A DNA stretch of 33,298 bases from Acidobacteriota bacterium (GCA_024641665.1 JAHECP010000050.1:1-33298); one strand, 5' to 3'. Numbered from the stretch's first letter, positions 9,268 through 18,391 are shown. Numbers and translations are program-made. The notes: generated by a model from the sequence alone, not told the origin.

Positions 9268-9869
9268 CCCCACGCTTCGAGGAGGCGCTCCTCTACGCCG
9301 CGCGCGCCCACGCGGGCCAGACCAAGAAGGGCAAGACGACGCCCTACGTGGCGCACCTGATGGCGGTGGCGTCGCTCGTCCTCGAGGACGGCGGCGACGA
9401 GGACGAGGCGATCGGCGCCCTGCTGCACGACGTGGTCGAGGACCAGGGCGGACGCACCCGCCTCGACGACGTGCGCGCCCGGTTCGGGGATCGGGTGGCC
9501 GCGATCGTCGAAGGGTGCACCGATTCGTTCGAGACGCCCAAGCGCCCATGGCTGGAGCGGAAACGGGAGTACGTCGCGCACGCGCGCACGGCCTCGCCGT
9601 CGGTCGTGCGCGTGGCGGCGGCCGACAAGATCGTGAACGTGACGGGCATCCTGCGCGACCACCGCGTCGTGGGCGACCGCGTCTGGGCGCGCTTCAAGGC
9701 GCGGCGCGATCAGATCGTGTGGTATTACGGCGCGGTGGAAGCCGCCCTGCGGGCGGCCGGCGGCGGCCCGCTCGTGGACGAGCTGGCGCGGGCAAACGAA
9801 GAGCTCAGGGCGCTGGCCGGCGCGTCGGGTGGTGAGGGGGGAGCGGCGCCGATTGGCCAGACACCCTGA
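9264..9869 (+). CDS. SpoT-like HD-domain phosphohydrolase (small, hydrolase-only)
   Basis: 201 residues forming a single HD domain of the RelA/SpoT hydrolase type: H16 and H31 (in AHAGQTKKGKTTPYVAH), the H55-D56 doublet with E59-D60 (LLHDVVED), and a later Asp in VAAADKIVN. The synthetase, TGS and ACT domains of long Rel proteins are absent. By family it could hydrolyse (p)ppGpp like MESH1-type small alarmone hydrolases, or another nucleotide; the sequence alone does not decide. I chose the ATG at 9264 because it overlaps the upstream stop (ATGA) and gives the family's usual start ('FEEALLYAARAHAGQ'). It converges on the next gene with 15 bases between the stops. Confidence 0.85.
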   Translation: MTPRFEEALLYAARAHAGQTKKGKTTPYVAHLMAVASLVLEDGGDEDEAIGALLHDVVEDQGGRTRLDDVRARFGDRVAAIVEGCTDSFETPKRPWLERKREYVAHARTASPSVVRVAAADKIVNVTGILRDHRVVGDRVWARFKARRDQIVWYYGAVEAALRAAGGGPLVDELARANEELRALAGASGGEGGAAPIGQTP

Positions 9870-9884
9870 GCTCTAGCTCGAACG

Positions 9885-10310
9885 TCACGGCTTCCCAGCC
9901 GCGAGACAGTACTTCCAGCCGGCCCCCCGGACCACCCGCTCGACGGCTTCCAGCAGCTGGAAGAGCTCGAGCGGACCGGTGGCGGCATCGTGGACCAGCC
10001 GCGTTCCCGACACCCGCCGGCCCGTCGGCGGCGCTTTCTCGGCGATGATGAACGGCGCGGGAATCCCCCACGACCGCTCCCGCATCACCTCGCGAATCCG
10101 GACGGTGCGGCAGGCTTCGTCCAGCCGGCATTCCATGCAGTAGGTGGCCGTTCGGCCCCCGAAGAACCAGCGCGCGTGCGTGACTTCCAGCTCGGCGCGC
10201 AGCCCTTCATGGTCTACCGGCACGTAGTGGAGCCCGTGCTCCTTCGCCGTGCGCCTGAGGAGTTTCAGCAGCTCTTCCTTCCCCACGGCTTCCACGTCGA
10301 CCGCCGGCAT
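9885..10310 (-). CDS. Hypothetical protein with a C-x2-C-x5-C cluster
   Basis: 141 residues, no family recognised. It looks like a real gene: Glu/Arg/Leu-rich helices at the start (KEELLKLLRRTAKEHGL), a central beta-rich part with C58, C61 and C67 (YCMECRLDEAC, a possible metal site), a segment WGIPAPFIIAEKAPPTG, and a final helix (LELFQLLEAVERVVRGAGW). I chose ATG 10310 over an upstream in-frame start at 10352 because GGGGGTGA lies just before it and the extra residues are low in complexity. No membrane segment or signal peptide. It is probably cytoplasmic and transcribed alone; the upstream neighbour on the same strand is 197 bases away. Confidence 0.7.
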   Translation of the reverse strand: MPAVDVEAVGKEELLKLLRRTAKEHGLHYVPVDHEGLRAELEVTHARWFFGGRTATYCMECRLDEACRTVRIREVMRERSWGIPAPFIIAEKAPPTGRRVSGTRLVHDAATGPLELFQLLEAVERVVRGAGWKYCLAAGKP

Positions 10311-10507
10311 CTCGTCACCCCCCGCTTGGCGGTCCCACGGGCAACCCGCCAAACTGCTGATTTCAAAGGTGATGTCACACCAGCCGCCGTGAACTGCTGC
10401 CGGGGGTCAGTGCATGGGCCATGCCACGGGGCCGGCGGTCATCGCGCCAGGGACACACCCCGCGCGAACGCCCGAGGTGCCCCTCCGGCGGCCGGTGCGG
10501 TCCCGCC

Positions 10508-11284
10508 TCAGCGGCGCGAGCGCTCGGGGACAGGCGACTGATAGAGGGCGCGCCCCACGAAGAACGGCCCCATGGTGTGGATGAACTCCGAGGTCTGCCG
10601 GGTGGAACGCATGTCCTTGATCAGCTTCGACAGCGGGTACAGCTCGGGGCCGATGATGCCCAGCAGGAACTCGTTGTCGTCGCGGTCGAGGCCGTGGCAC
10701 TCGAGGCGGATGTCCACGGCCTTGCCAATCTCGCCGTACGCGCGGCCGATGAGCGCGTGCTCGCCCATGATCTTCCCCTGCTCGCCGCGCGGGAGGCGGT
10801 TGAACGAGCCGAGGCGGCGCAAGGGGTACCAGATCGCCCACGGGAACCCGGGGTTGAGGGCGTTGCGCCGCGGCTTGTGCAGCAGCCAGTCCTCGAGATC
10901 CGGCTCGCGCCCGGTGCCGTAGGTGCGCCCCACCATCGTGAGATCGGGCAGGCGGACGAGGGAGGTGAACGGCTCGCGCAGGAAGAGATCGCGCGCGGCG
11001 CCGGTGAACACCGCCGGGTCTTCCGACATGACGAGCACGCCGACGGCGTACGGGTCGTTCGCGTCGGCGTAGACCACGGCCTCGAGGCCGGAACCCGTCA
11101 CGGCGCCGACCACCGCCTGCGTGTCGGTGCAGCCGGTGAAGACGAGCAGCCGGAAGAACAGCCGCGCGTCGAGCGTCTGGGGCGTGCCCCGGACGGGGCC
11201 GCCGTGCTCGACGAGATCGACCACGAAGCGGTCGGCGCCGTCGGCCGCCGGCGCGTGGGGGGTGGAGCGGTCGTGGTCGTTCAT
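10508..11284 (-). CDS. Chlorite dismutase / HemQ (ChdC) family protein
   Basis: 258 residues of the chlorite-dismutase superfamily, which includes chlorite dismutases, DyP-related enzymes and the coproheme decarboxylase HemQ. The diagnostic block is GKIMGEHALIGRAYGEIGKA, with H176 at the proximal haem-ligand position, followed by HGLDRDDNEFLLGIIG and EFIHTMGPFFVGRALY. The Tyr of actinobacterial/firmicute HemQ ('YPMSK') is not obvious; the corresponding stretch is PGFPWAIWYPLRRLGSFNRL. The exact reaction is therefore open. The start is ATG 11284, with GAGGAC 6 nt upstream. The ATG at 11308 lies inside a TATGAT -10 box (11304-11309) and cannot be the start. No other haem-pathway gene is nearby. 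Confidence 0.8.
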   Translation of the reverse strand: MNDHDRSTPHAPAADGADRFVVDLVEHGGPVRGTPQTLDARLFFRLLVFTGCTDTQAVVGAVTGSGLEAVVYADANDPYAVGVLVMSEDPAVFTGAARDLFLREPFTSLVRLPDLTMVGRTYGTGREPDLEDWLLHKPRRNALNPGFPWAIWYPLRRLGSFNRLPRGEQGKIMGEHALIGRAYGEIGKAVDIRLECHGLDRDDNEFLLGIIGPELYPLSKLIKDMRSTRQTSEFIHTMGPFFVGRALYQSPVPERSRR

Positions 11285-11563
11285 GCTGGGTCCTCGTGCC
11301 CCGATCATAATCCGAACGCAGCCGTGCGCCGGCGCACCCGACGGCTGCGCGGTCTTTCACACTTCGGCAGGTCAGCCGGAGACCCCGGAAGACGGGCCGT
11401 GATTGCAGTTTCGACCGCCCGGTGTGTCACAACGGGCCACGGGCTCGGAGCGCGGACGGCCGTGGGCATGGAAACCCGTGGTTTTCGCCGGTTTTCCGGG
11501 CCGACAAACGGCCCCGGCCTTGCCTTCTCGAGGGGTGAGGCACCCCGGCGCTTCGGAGCAGCC
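11285..11563. other. Hairpin-rich divergent intergenic region
   Basis: 279 bases between divergent genes hold several perfect stems: CGCAGCCGT/ACGGCTGCG (11317-11325 with 11341-11349), CCACGGG/CCCGTGG (11437-11443 with 11475-11481), GGGCCG/CGGCCC (11498-11503 with 11509-11514) and GGGGTG/CACCCC (11532-11537 with 11541-11546). The last three lie in series 5' of the 71-residue gene, so a structured leader is possible. I match no known riboswitch. The minus-strand promoter of the chlorite-dismutase-like gene (TATGAT, 11304-11309) is here too. Confidence 0.5.
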
Positions 11564-11779
11564 ATGATCTGGTTTTTTGAGCGCGGCGGCGATCATCTGC
11601 GTTGCGAGATTCGGGTACAGATCGAGGGCGATCGCTACGACCTCGTCATCACCCACCCTGACGGGCGGGAGACCGTCGAGTCGTTCACCGACAGTTTCGA
11701 GCTGACCCGCCGGCGCGACCAGCTGCACCTGCAGTGGCAGGCCGAAGGCTGGAACGGCCCGTTCTCACGCGACTGGTAG
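11564..11779 (+). CDS. Small hypothetical protein (71 residues)
   Basis: A compact, well-balanced 71-residue protein: MIWFFERGGDHLRCEIRVQI, then GDRYDLVITHPDGRETVESF, an FELTRRRDQLHLQWQ helix and the ending GWNGPFSRDW. It looks like a small alpha/beta domain with alternating hydrophobic strands. I recognise no named family but the composition is that of a real gene, and I believe similar short proteins occur in related genomes. A weak GGAG (11555-11558) precedes the ATG. It is preceded by a series of hairpins and converges on egtD with a 27-base gap. Function unknown. Confidence 0.65.
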   Translation: MIWFFERGGDHLRCEIRVQIEGDRYDLVITHPDGRETVESFTDSFELTRRRDQLHLQWQAEGWNGPFSRDW

Positions 11780-11806
11780 GCGGCGCGGCCCTCGAGCGAC
11801 GACCTC

Positions 11807-12787
11807 TCATGACGCCCGGAACCGCGTGAGCGAGAAACGCGCGCCGGGCTCGACCCACTGATCCTCGGCCTCGAACCCCGCGGCGGCGCCCATGCGGGCG
11901 ATCTGTCCCAGGTCGTACTTGTACGAGCTCTCCGTCCAGATCGTCTCGCCGTCCTCGAAGTCGATGGCGAGACCGGCGAGCGCGATGCGCACGCGCTGCG
12001 CGCCGCGCGCGACGAGGTGCATCTCGATGCGCGACGCCTCGGCGTTCCAGACGGCGCGGTGATCCCAGCGATCGAGGTCGAAGTCGCCGCCGAGCTCGCG
12101 GTCGATGCGCGCCAGCAGGTTCTTGTCGAACGCGGCGGTGACGCCGAGCGGATCGTCGTAGGCGACGAGCAGCTCGGCCTCGGGCTTCACGAGGTCGGCG
12201 CCCACGAGGAGCGCATCGCCCGGCCGGAGCGCCGCGCGGATCTGATCGAGGAAGCCGGCCGCGGCGGGCGGGTCGAAGTTCCCGATGTTCGACCCGAGCA
12301 GCAGCACGAGCAGCGGGCCGCCGCCGCGCCGGGCGGCGGCCGCCTGACGCAGCCCGGTCTCGTAGGTCGCGCGGTGCCCGACGACCGAGACGTGCTCGAG
12401 CGCGCCGAGCGTCCGCTCGGAGAGCGCCAGCGCCTCGGTGGAGATGTCGATCAGGTGGACGCGCGCCGATCGCTCCGCGCGCTGCAGCGCCTCGGCCAGC
12501 CGCACGAGCTTCGCGCCGCTGCCGCACCCCAGCTCGATGATCGTCAGCGGGTCGCCGACGGCCGCGACGATGGCGTCGGCCTCGCGGTCGAGGAGGGCCG
12601 TCTCGGCGCGGGTGATCTTGTACCAGGGCAGCCGGCAGATCGCCTCGAACAGGCACGATCCGAGCGAGTCGTAGAGGTACTTCGACTGCAGCTGCCGCGG
12701 CGACGCGCTCAAGTCGCGCCGCACCTCATCGGCGAAGCGGCGGAGGCGGTCGGAGGCGGCGACGGCCGACGGCGTGAGCTCGAACAT
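11807..12787 (-). CDS. egtD: L-histidine N-alpha-methyltransferase EgtD
   Basis: Makes hercynine from histidine with three SAM molecules, the first step of ergothioneine synthesis, in the cytoplasm. At 326 residues it has the family length. Signatures: YDSLGSCLFEAICRLPWYKI with TRAE after it (residues 39-62, the histidine-binding side), the SAM motif ELGCGSGAK (85-93), LLGSNIGNF (163-171), the block YDDPLGVTAAFDKNLLARID, and ESSYKYDL near the C-terminus. ATG 12787 is preceded by GAGG at 7 nt. It lies downstream of egtB on the same strand with a 130-base gap full of word repeats, so co-transcription is likely but not certain. No egtA, egtC or egtE is seen in the window. Confidence 0.95.
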   Translation of the reverse strand: MFELTPSAVAASDRLRRFADEVRRDLSASPRQLQSKYLYDSLGSCLFEAICRLPWYKITRAETALLDREADAIVAAVGDPLTIIELGCGSGAKLVRLAEALQRAERSARVHLIDISTEALALSERTLGALEHVSVVGHRATYETGLRQAAAARRGGGPLLVLLLGSNIGNFDPPAAAGFLDQIRAALRPGDALLVGADLVKPEAELLVAYDDPLGVTAAFDKNLLARIDRELGGDFDLDRWDHRAVWNAEASRIEMHLVARGAQRVRIALAGLAIDFEDGETIWTESSYKYDLGQIARMGAAAGFEAEDQWVEPGARFSLTRFRAS

Positions 12788-12798
12788 ACAGAACCTCG

Positions 12799-12900
12799 TA
12801 GAGGCCGGGGACCAGAGGCCAGGGGCTAGAGGCCGGGCAAGAGCACTGGCACGCTGCCGGCCTCCGGCACCCGGCCTCCGGCCTCCGAGTCCCCAGTCCT
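12799..12900. repeat. Word-like repeats between egtB and egtD (GAGGCCGGG / CCGGCCTCC)
   Basis: Units of AGAGGCCGGGGACC and AGAGGCCAGGGGCT (12800-12837) face complementary GCCGGCCTCCGGCACCCGG units (12855-12887), and GAGTCCCCAGTCC closes the block. The arms can pair. The block separates two genes of one pathway and could reduce read-through or stabilise one cistron. Confidence 0.8.
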
Positions 12901-12917
12901 CGCAGCGTGCGTTCCCG

Positions 12918-14261
12918 TCAGTCCCCCACCGTCCGGAATCCCGCGTACACGTACGGGTACGTCGCGCGGAACCAGTTGCGCAGGCTGCGGCGGACGAGCT
13001 CGCGGGCGGTGGCCGGCGAAGCGCCCTTCATCACGTAGTGCCGGCCGTCGAAGAAGTCGGCCGAGTACTCGGGGTACGACGCCATGGGCTCGAAGCCCGG
13101 GAACCCGTCGAAGACCGTCGCGGTCCATTCCCACCCGTTGCCGACCAGGTCGTGGACGCCCCACGCGCTCGCGCCGGCGGGGTACGAGCCGACGGGCACC
13201 GGGTCCCAGTGCATGAAGTCGAAGTTGCCGCGCGAGGGGTCGGCCGGCGCGTCGCCCCAGGGCTGCCGGCGCTCGGCGCCCGAGGGGTCGCCGTAGGCGG
13301 CGCGGTGGTACTCGGCCTCGGTCGGCAGGCGGCGTCCCTTCCAGGCGGCGTAGGCCGACGCCTCGGCGTAACTCACGTACACGGGCCAGGCCGGCGGCAG
13401 CGGCACGTCCTCGAACATGCCGCGCCACACCCAGCCGTCGCCGCGGGGTGCCCAGAAGCGCGGGTGCGCCACGCGCGCCTGCTGCACCCACTGCCACCCC
13501 TCGTCGGACCAGAGCGAGCGGTTCCCGTAGCCGCCCGCCTCGACGAAGGCGAGGTAGTCGCGGTTGGTCACGTTGTACACGTCGATGTCGAAGGCGGCGA
13601 CCTCGGCCGTCCACGCGGGGAACTCGTTGTCCCAGCCGAAGGCGGCGTCCGGCTCGGCGCCGAGGCGCGCGCGTCCCGCCGGCACTCGCACGGTGCGCGC
13701 CGCGGGCGGCTCGCCGCCGGCGACGGGGCGATCGGAGCCGTCGGCCGGGCGGCGCTTCCGGTCGTGGGCGAGCTGGTGCCACATGTAGAGGAGCGTCTCC
13801 TGGTGCATCGCCTCGTGCTCGAGCAACGCGTAGACGCCCTCGGCGCGCCGGAGCACCGGGCGATCGGGCCGGTCGAGATCCTCGCGGCCGAGCGCGTCGA
13901 GAATCCGCCGGTCCGCCGCGCGCGCGTACGCGAGCACGTCCTCGCGCGCCGGCCATGGCGCGGCCACCCGCGGCTTCGCGGAGGACTCGTCCTCGGGGTC
14001 GATGCCGCGCGCGAAGAGCACGTCGAGGCGGTCGTCCACGCCCGCGTGACCGAGGCCGCGCCGGAGCAGCGTGTTGGCCGAGAACGCGGGCAGGTGGCCC
14101 TCGTAGAACACGATGGGATTGCGAAGCGCGATCGGCCGCTCGTAGTACGCGCCGGGGTCGAGCAGGTCGAAGAGCGCCGTCGAGCGGCGGCGGTTGCGAC
14201 GGTACCACTCGATGAACGACGCGCGGTCGTACGACACGGCGGTCGAGCCGGGTGCGAACAC
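12918..14261 (-). CDS. egtB: EgtB-type non-haem iron sulfoxide synthase
   Basis: Joins hercynine to a thiol with O2 to form the sulfoxide precursor of ergothioneine. The 447-residue protein has a DinB-like N-terminal half with the iron ligands H149 and H153 in HEAMHQE (HX3HXE) and H56 in FYEGHLPAF. The C-terminal half is a formylglycine-generating-enzyme (SUMF1) fold: FGWDNEFPAW, RRLPTEAEYHRAAYG, VHDLVGNGWEWTATVFDGF, and the ending LVRRSLRNWFRATYPYVYAG. That ending resembles EgtB enzymes that use cysteine directly, such as Chloracidobacterium EgtB, and also OvoA; adjacency to egtD favours ergothioneine. The start is GTG 14261, 4 nt after AGGAGG (14266-14271); an ATG at 14318 lies in the promoter-like region and is less likely. 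Confidence 0.9.
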   Translation of the reverse strand: MFAPGSTAVSYDRASFIEWYRRNRRRSTALFDLLDPGAYYERPIALRNPIVFYEGHLPAFSANTLLRRGLGHAGVDDRLDVLFARGIDPEDESSAKPRVAAPWPAREDVLAYARAADRRILDALGREDLDRPDRPVLRRAEGVYALLEHEAMHQETLLYMWHQLAHDRKRRPADGSDRPVAGGEPPAARTVRVPAGRARLGAEPDAAFGWDNEFPAWTAEVAAFDIDVYNVTNRDYLAFVEAGGYGNRSLWSDEGWQWVQQARVAHPRFWAPRGDGWVWRGMFEDVPLPPAWPVYVSYAEASAYAAWKGRRLPTEAEYHRAAYGDPSGAERRQPWGDAPADPSRGNFDFMHWDPVPVGSYPAGASAWGVHDLVGNGWEWTATVFDGFPGFEPMASYPEYSADFFDGRHYVMKGASPATARELVRRSLRNWFRATYPYVYAGFRTVGD

Positions 14262-14451
14262 GGAGCCTCCTGTCTCGGATACCCGATTAGCGTATCGCGC
14301 GGGACGGGAAATCGCCACCCGGCGCCGCGAGGGCGCCCGTCGGGCGGCACGTTGTCAGGGTGTCAGGCGTGCGCCTGCGCCTGCGTCTTCAATAGATGCG
14401 GCGAGCGGGTGAGAGGATCCCGGGACGGGCGGTCGGGCCAGCTCGTCGGGG
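14262..14451. other. Promoter-side gap upstream of egtB
   Basis: 190 bases with no gene. The part nearest egtB is less GC-rich and holds a GATACGCTAATCGG stretch on the minus strand (about 14285-14298) that may contain the -10 region. A CAGGGTGTCAGGCG word and a CGCCTGCGCCTGCG run (14355-14387) are short direct repeats. No terminator for the zinc-ribbon gene was recognised. Confidence 0.4.
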
Positions 14452-14736
14452 TCAGGCGCCCGGCATCCACACGAGGCGCCGGCACTGGGGGCAGGCGTAG
14501 ACCATGCGCAGGTCGGCCTCGAAGGAGACGAACCCGCCCTCGCCCTGGGACCGGCATTCGGGACAAATCGCCATCGAGCCGACGTCCACCGTCGCGATCT
14601 GCAGGTGCCGTCCCGTGTCGGGATCGGGTACCGAGCGCGGGGCGTCGGGGTGCCGGCTCAGGCGGGCCTGGCCGTCAGGAGAGGGATGCCAGGCGAAGAG
14701 ACCGTTGAAGAGATCGGTGCGGACCGTAGCGCTCAT
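14452..14736 (-). CDS. Small zinc-ribbon protein
   Basis: 94 residues with two Cys pairs, C58-x2-C61 (ICPECRSQ) and C82-x2-C85 (ACPQCRRLVW), 21 residues apart, as in a zinc ribbon. The N-terminal part (FAWHPSPDGQARLSRHPDAP) is not recognised. No signal peptide. I chose ATG 14736; an ATG at 14754 lies inside a TATGCT -10-like box, and a second -10-like TACTAT (14745-14750) ends 8 nt before the chosen start, so the message may be leaderless. It is divergent from the tRNA gene. Function unknown; nucleic-acid binding or a redox/metal role are both possible. Confidence 0.65.
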   Translation of the reverse strand: MSATVRTDLFNGLFAWHPSPDGQARLSRHPDAPRSVPDPDTGRHLQIATVDVGSMAICPECRSQGEGGFVSFEADLRMVYACPQCRRLVWMPGA

Positions 14737-14888
14737 GGCGGCGGATAGTAGCATAGGGGTGCCATCTCTACAATAAGGGGGGTCGGGCCTGGGGAAGGCC
14801 CATGGGAGGCCCGGCGCTCCGCCGGCCGCGCGGCCGGCGTGGTGGCGAGCGGGTCTGGCGGCATGCTACGCTACGAATCTGGCTCGGC

Positions 14889-14975
14889 GCGAAAGTGGCG
14901 GAACTGGCAGACGCACCGGACTTAGGATCCGGTAGCCGAAAGGCTATGGGGGTTCGAATCCCCCCTTTCGCACCA
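14889..14975 (+). tRNA. tRNA-Leu (anticodon TAG)
   Basis: 87 bases including an encoded CCA. The acceptor arm GCGAAAG (14889-14895) pairs with CTTTCGC (14965-14971), followed by discriminator A and CCA. The anticodon stem CCGGA-CTTAGGA-TCCGG gives TAG. A long variable arm (TAGCCGAAAGGCTA) and the T loop GGTTCGAATCC mark a class II leucine tRNA reading CUA and, by wobble, other CUN codons. It lies 98 bases upstream of tig in the same direction. A 20-base perfect GC palindrome at 14820-14839 precedes it. Confidence 0.97.
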
Positions 14976-15073
14976 CTCGCAGACCTCGCTCGGCCCGGCC
15001 CCGGGCCCCGTCCGCCCGGCCGCGCGGGGCGGCATCCGCTCATGCCCGACGGGCCGTTTGCCGATATCCCCCA

Positions 15074-16366
15074 ATGAAGAACGAGCTGATTGACGTCACG
15101 GACACGCAGAAGCACCTGGTCATCGAGGTTCCGCACGAGGTCGTCGACGCCGAGATCGAGCGGGTCACCCGGGATTACAGCCGCGCGGCGCGCGTGCCCG
15201 GGTTCCGGCCGGGCAAGGTCCCGGCGAAAGTGGTCCGGACGCGCTTCCGCGATCAGATCCTGCACGAGGTCGCGCACGAGCTCGTGCCGCGTGCCGTCGA
15301 CGAGGCCCTGCGCGAGCGGGGTGTGGAGCCGATCGACACGCCGAGCATCCGCGACGTGGTGGTCGAAGAGGGCAAGCCGCTGACCTTCACGGCGGCGTTC
15401 GAGACGGTGCCGCCGATCGATCCGGGCGAGTACACGGCGCTCTCGCTGCGGCGGCGGCCGGCGGTGGTCGACGACGGCGCGGTCGAGCAGGCGCTCGGCC
15501 AGCTGCGCGATCGGGCGGCGCGCTTCGACCCGGTGGAGGGCCGGGGCGTCGAGCGGGGCGACACGGTCGTCGCGGATCTGACGCGCACGCCGGTCGGCGC
15601 GGACGGCGCGCCGGCGGCCGAGGGCGAGACGCACACGGACGTCTCGGTCGAGATCGGGTCGCCCGCGAACCCGCCGGGCTTCGACGAGGCGCTGGGCGGG
15701 CTGGCGGTCGGGGCGCAGAAGTCGTTCCGGCTCACCTACCCCGCCGAGTACGCGGTGCAGGAGCTGGCCGGGACGACGATCGACTACGCGGTGACGGTGA
15801 AGGCCATCCGCCTGCGGATCGTGCCGGCGCTCGACGACGAGTTCGCGAAGGGGATGGGCGACTTCGCGACGCTCGGCGCGCTGCGCGAGCGGGTGCGGCA
15901 GGATCTCGAGGCGCAGGCGCGGCTGGAGGCGGATCGGGAGCTGCGCGGCGACCTGCTGAAGGAGCTGGCCTCGCGGGTGGCGTTCGACGTGCCGGCGGGG
16001 CTGCTCGAGCGGGAGATCGACCGGCGGATCGAGGATTTCGTGCGGCGGCTGATCGACCAGCAGATCGATCCGATGCGCACGAACATCAACTGGGAGGAGT
16101 TCCGCGAGCACCAGCGGGAGCCGGCGGCCAACGCGGTGAAGAGCGCGCTGGTGCTCGACGAGGTGGCGCGGCGCGAGGGCATCGCGGTGACCGACGCGGA
16201 TCTGGACACCGAGGTGACGCGCTACGCGGAGCGGATGGGCCGGACGGCGGCGGCGGTGCGGGCGAACCTGGAGAAGGAGGGGAGTCTGGCGCGGCTGGCG
16301 GCGGGACTGCGGCGGGAGCGGGCGATTGACTTCGTGCTCTCCCGTGCTACAATCGTGACGGCGTGA
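15074..16366 (+). CDS. tig: Trigger factor (ribosome-associated chaperone and prolyl isomerase)
   Basis: Binds nascent chains at the ribosome exit tunnel. The 430-residue protein has the ribosome-binding domain (residues 1-120; loop GFRPGKVPAKVVRTRF near residue 42 is the L23-contact signature), a PPIase (FKBP-like) domain at about 150-240 (GDTVVADLTRTP, GFDEALGGLAVGAQKSF) and the helical C-terminal chaperone domain (ALRERVRQDLEAQARLEADR, then LLKELASRVAFDVPAGLLER). ATG 15074 gives the usual start (MKNELIDVTDTQKHLVIEVP). No strong ribosome binding site is seen. First of the tig-clpP-clpX-lon block. Its last codons contain a promoter for clpP. Confidence 0.96.
   Translation: MKNELIDVTDTQKHLVIEVPHEVVDAEIERVTRDYSRAARVPGFRPGKVPAKVVRTRFRDQILHEVAHELVPRAVDEALRERGVEPIDTPSIRDVVVEEGKPLTFTAAFETVPPIDPGEYTALSLRRRPAVVDDGAVEQALGQLRDRAARFDPVEGRGVERGDTVVADLTRTPVGADGAPAAEGETHTDVSVEIGSPANPPGFDEALGGLAVGAQKSFRLTYPAEYAVQELAGTTIDYAVTVKAIRLRIVPALDDEFAKGMGDFATLGALRERVRQDLEAQARLEADRELRGDLLKELASRVAFDVPAGLLEREIDRRIEDFVRRLIDQQIDPMRTNINWEEFREHQREPAANAVKSALVLDEVARREGIAVTDADLDTEVTRYAERMGRTAAAVRANLEKEGSLARLAAGLRRERAIDFVLSRATIVTA
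16326..16353 (+). promoter_or_regulatory. Promoter for clpP inside the 3' end of tig
   Basis: TTGACT (16326-16331), a 16-nt spacer and an extended -10, TGCTACAAT (16345-16353), form a sigma70-like promoter overlapping the last tig codons. Initiation near 16360 would give clpP a leader of about 145 nt. This allows clpPX to be transcribed separately from tig. Confidence 0.7.
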
Positions 16367-16505
16367 TCGACCCGCCCAGACGCAACGAATTCCCCTACAC
16401 ATCCTTCACGCAGGTTGACGAGCCCGCCAGGTGCATTCGCGGTCGGAGCGGCGACGGAGCACGCGGATTCGGCGGCCCCGCGGGGGCCGGCCAGGGACGG
16501 TGAAC

Positions 16506-17108
16506 ATGCACGACGCGCGGAACCAGCTCATCCCGATGGTGGTCGAGCAGACCAACCGGGGGGAGCGGGCCTACGACATCTTCTCGCGGCTCCTGAAGGA
16601 CAGCATCGTCTTCATCGGCACGCCGATCGACGACGCGATGGCGAATCTCGCCATCGCGCAGCTGCTCTTCCTGGAGGCGGAGGATCCGGATCGGGACATC
16701 GTCATGTACATCAACAGCCCGGGCGGCTCGATCACGGCCGGGTTCGCGATCTACGACACCATGCAGTTCATCAAGCCGGACGTGCAGACCTACTGCATCG
16801 GGCAGGCGGCGTCGATCGCGGCGGTGCTGCTGGCGGCGGGGGCGAAGGGCAAGCGATACTCGCTGCCCAACTCGCGGATTCTCATCCACCAGCCCTGGAT
16901 GTCGGGGCTGGGGGGGCAGGCGAGCGACATCGACATCGCGGCGCGGGAGATCCTGCGCATGCGGGAGCGGATCAACGGCATCCTGGTGAGCCACACGGGC
17001 CAGTCGCTGAAGCGTATCCAGGAGGATACGGAGCGGGACTACATCATGACGGCGGAGCAGGGCAAGGAATACGGTATCATTGATGAGGTGATCACCCGGA
17101 GGACCTAG
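16506..17108 (+). CDS. clpP: ATP-dependent Clp protease proteolytic subunit ClpP
   Basis: Tetradecameric serine peptidase that degrades proteins unfolded by ClpX. It has 200 residues, with catalytic Ser103 (GQAASIAA), His128 (LIHQPW) and Asp178 (TERDYIM), the spacing of E. coli ClpP plus one residue in the handle loop ([10 protein letters not shown]). The start [20 protein letters not shown] fits the family with little propeptide. ATG 16506 was chosen; GTG 16500 just upstream is an alternative, and in-frame ATG 16431 lies in unrelated leader sequence. The 139-base gap after tig is a long leader with no recognised element. clpX follows 35 bases later. Confidence 0.97.
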   Translation: MHDARNQLIPMVVEQTNRGERAYDIFSRLLKDSIVFIGTPIDDAMANLAIAQLLFLEAEDPDRDIVMYINSPGGSITAGFAIYDTMQFIKPDVQTYCIGQAASIAAVLLAAGAKGKRYSLPNSRILIHQPWMSGLGGQASDIDIAAREILRMRERINGILVSHTGQSLKRIQEDTERDYIMTAEQGKEYGIIDEVITRRT

Positions 17109-17143
17109 GCCGGCGGCGCGGGGGTTTGCGCGGGCGAGGGGCT

Positions 17144-18391
<1,248 letters not shown>

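Noticed and set aside
11285-11563. Known riboswitch upstream of the 71-residue gene
   Set aside because: Conserved loop sequences of the common classes (cobalamin, SAM, TPP, glycine, c-di-GMP) were not found.
14820-14839. Perfect 20-base GC palindrome before tRNA-Leu as a terminator or operator
   Set aside because: It is all G/C, has no T tract, and such palindromes are expected in DNA of this composition; no further support.
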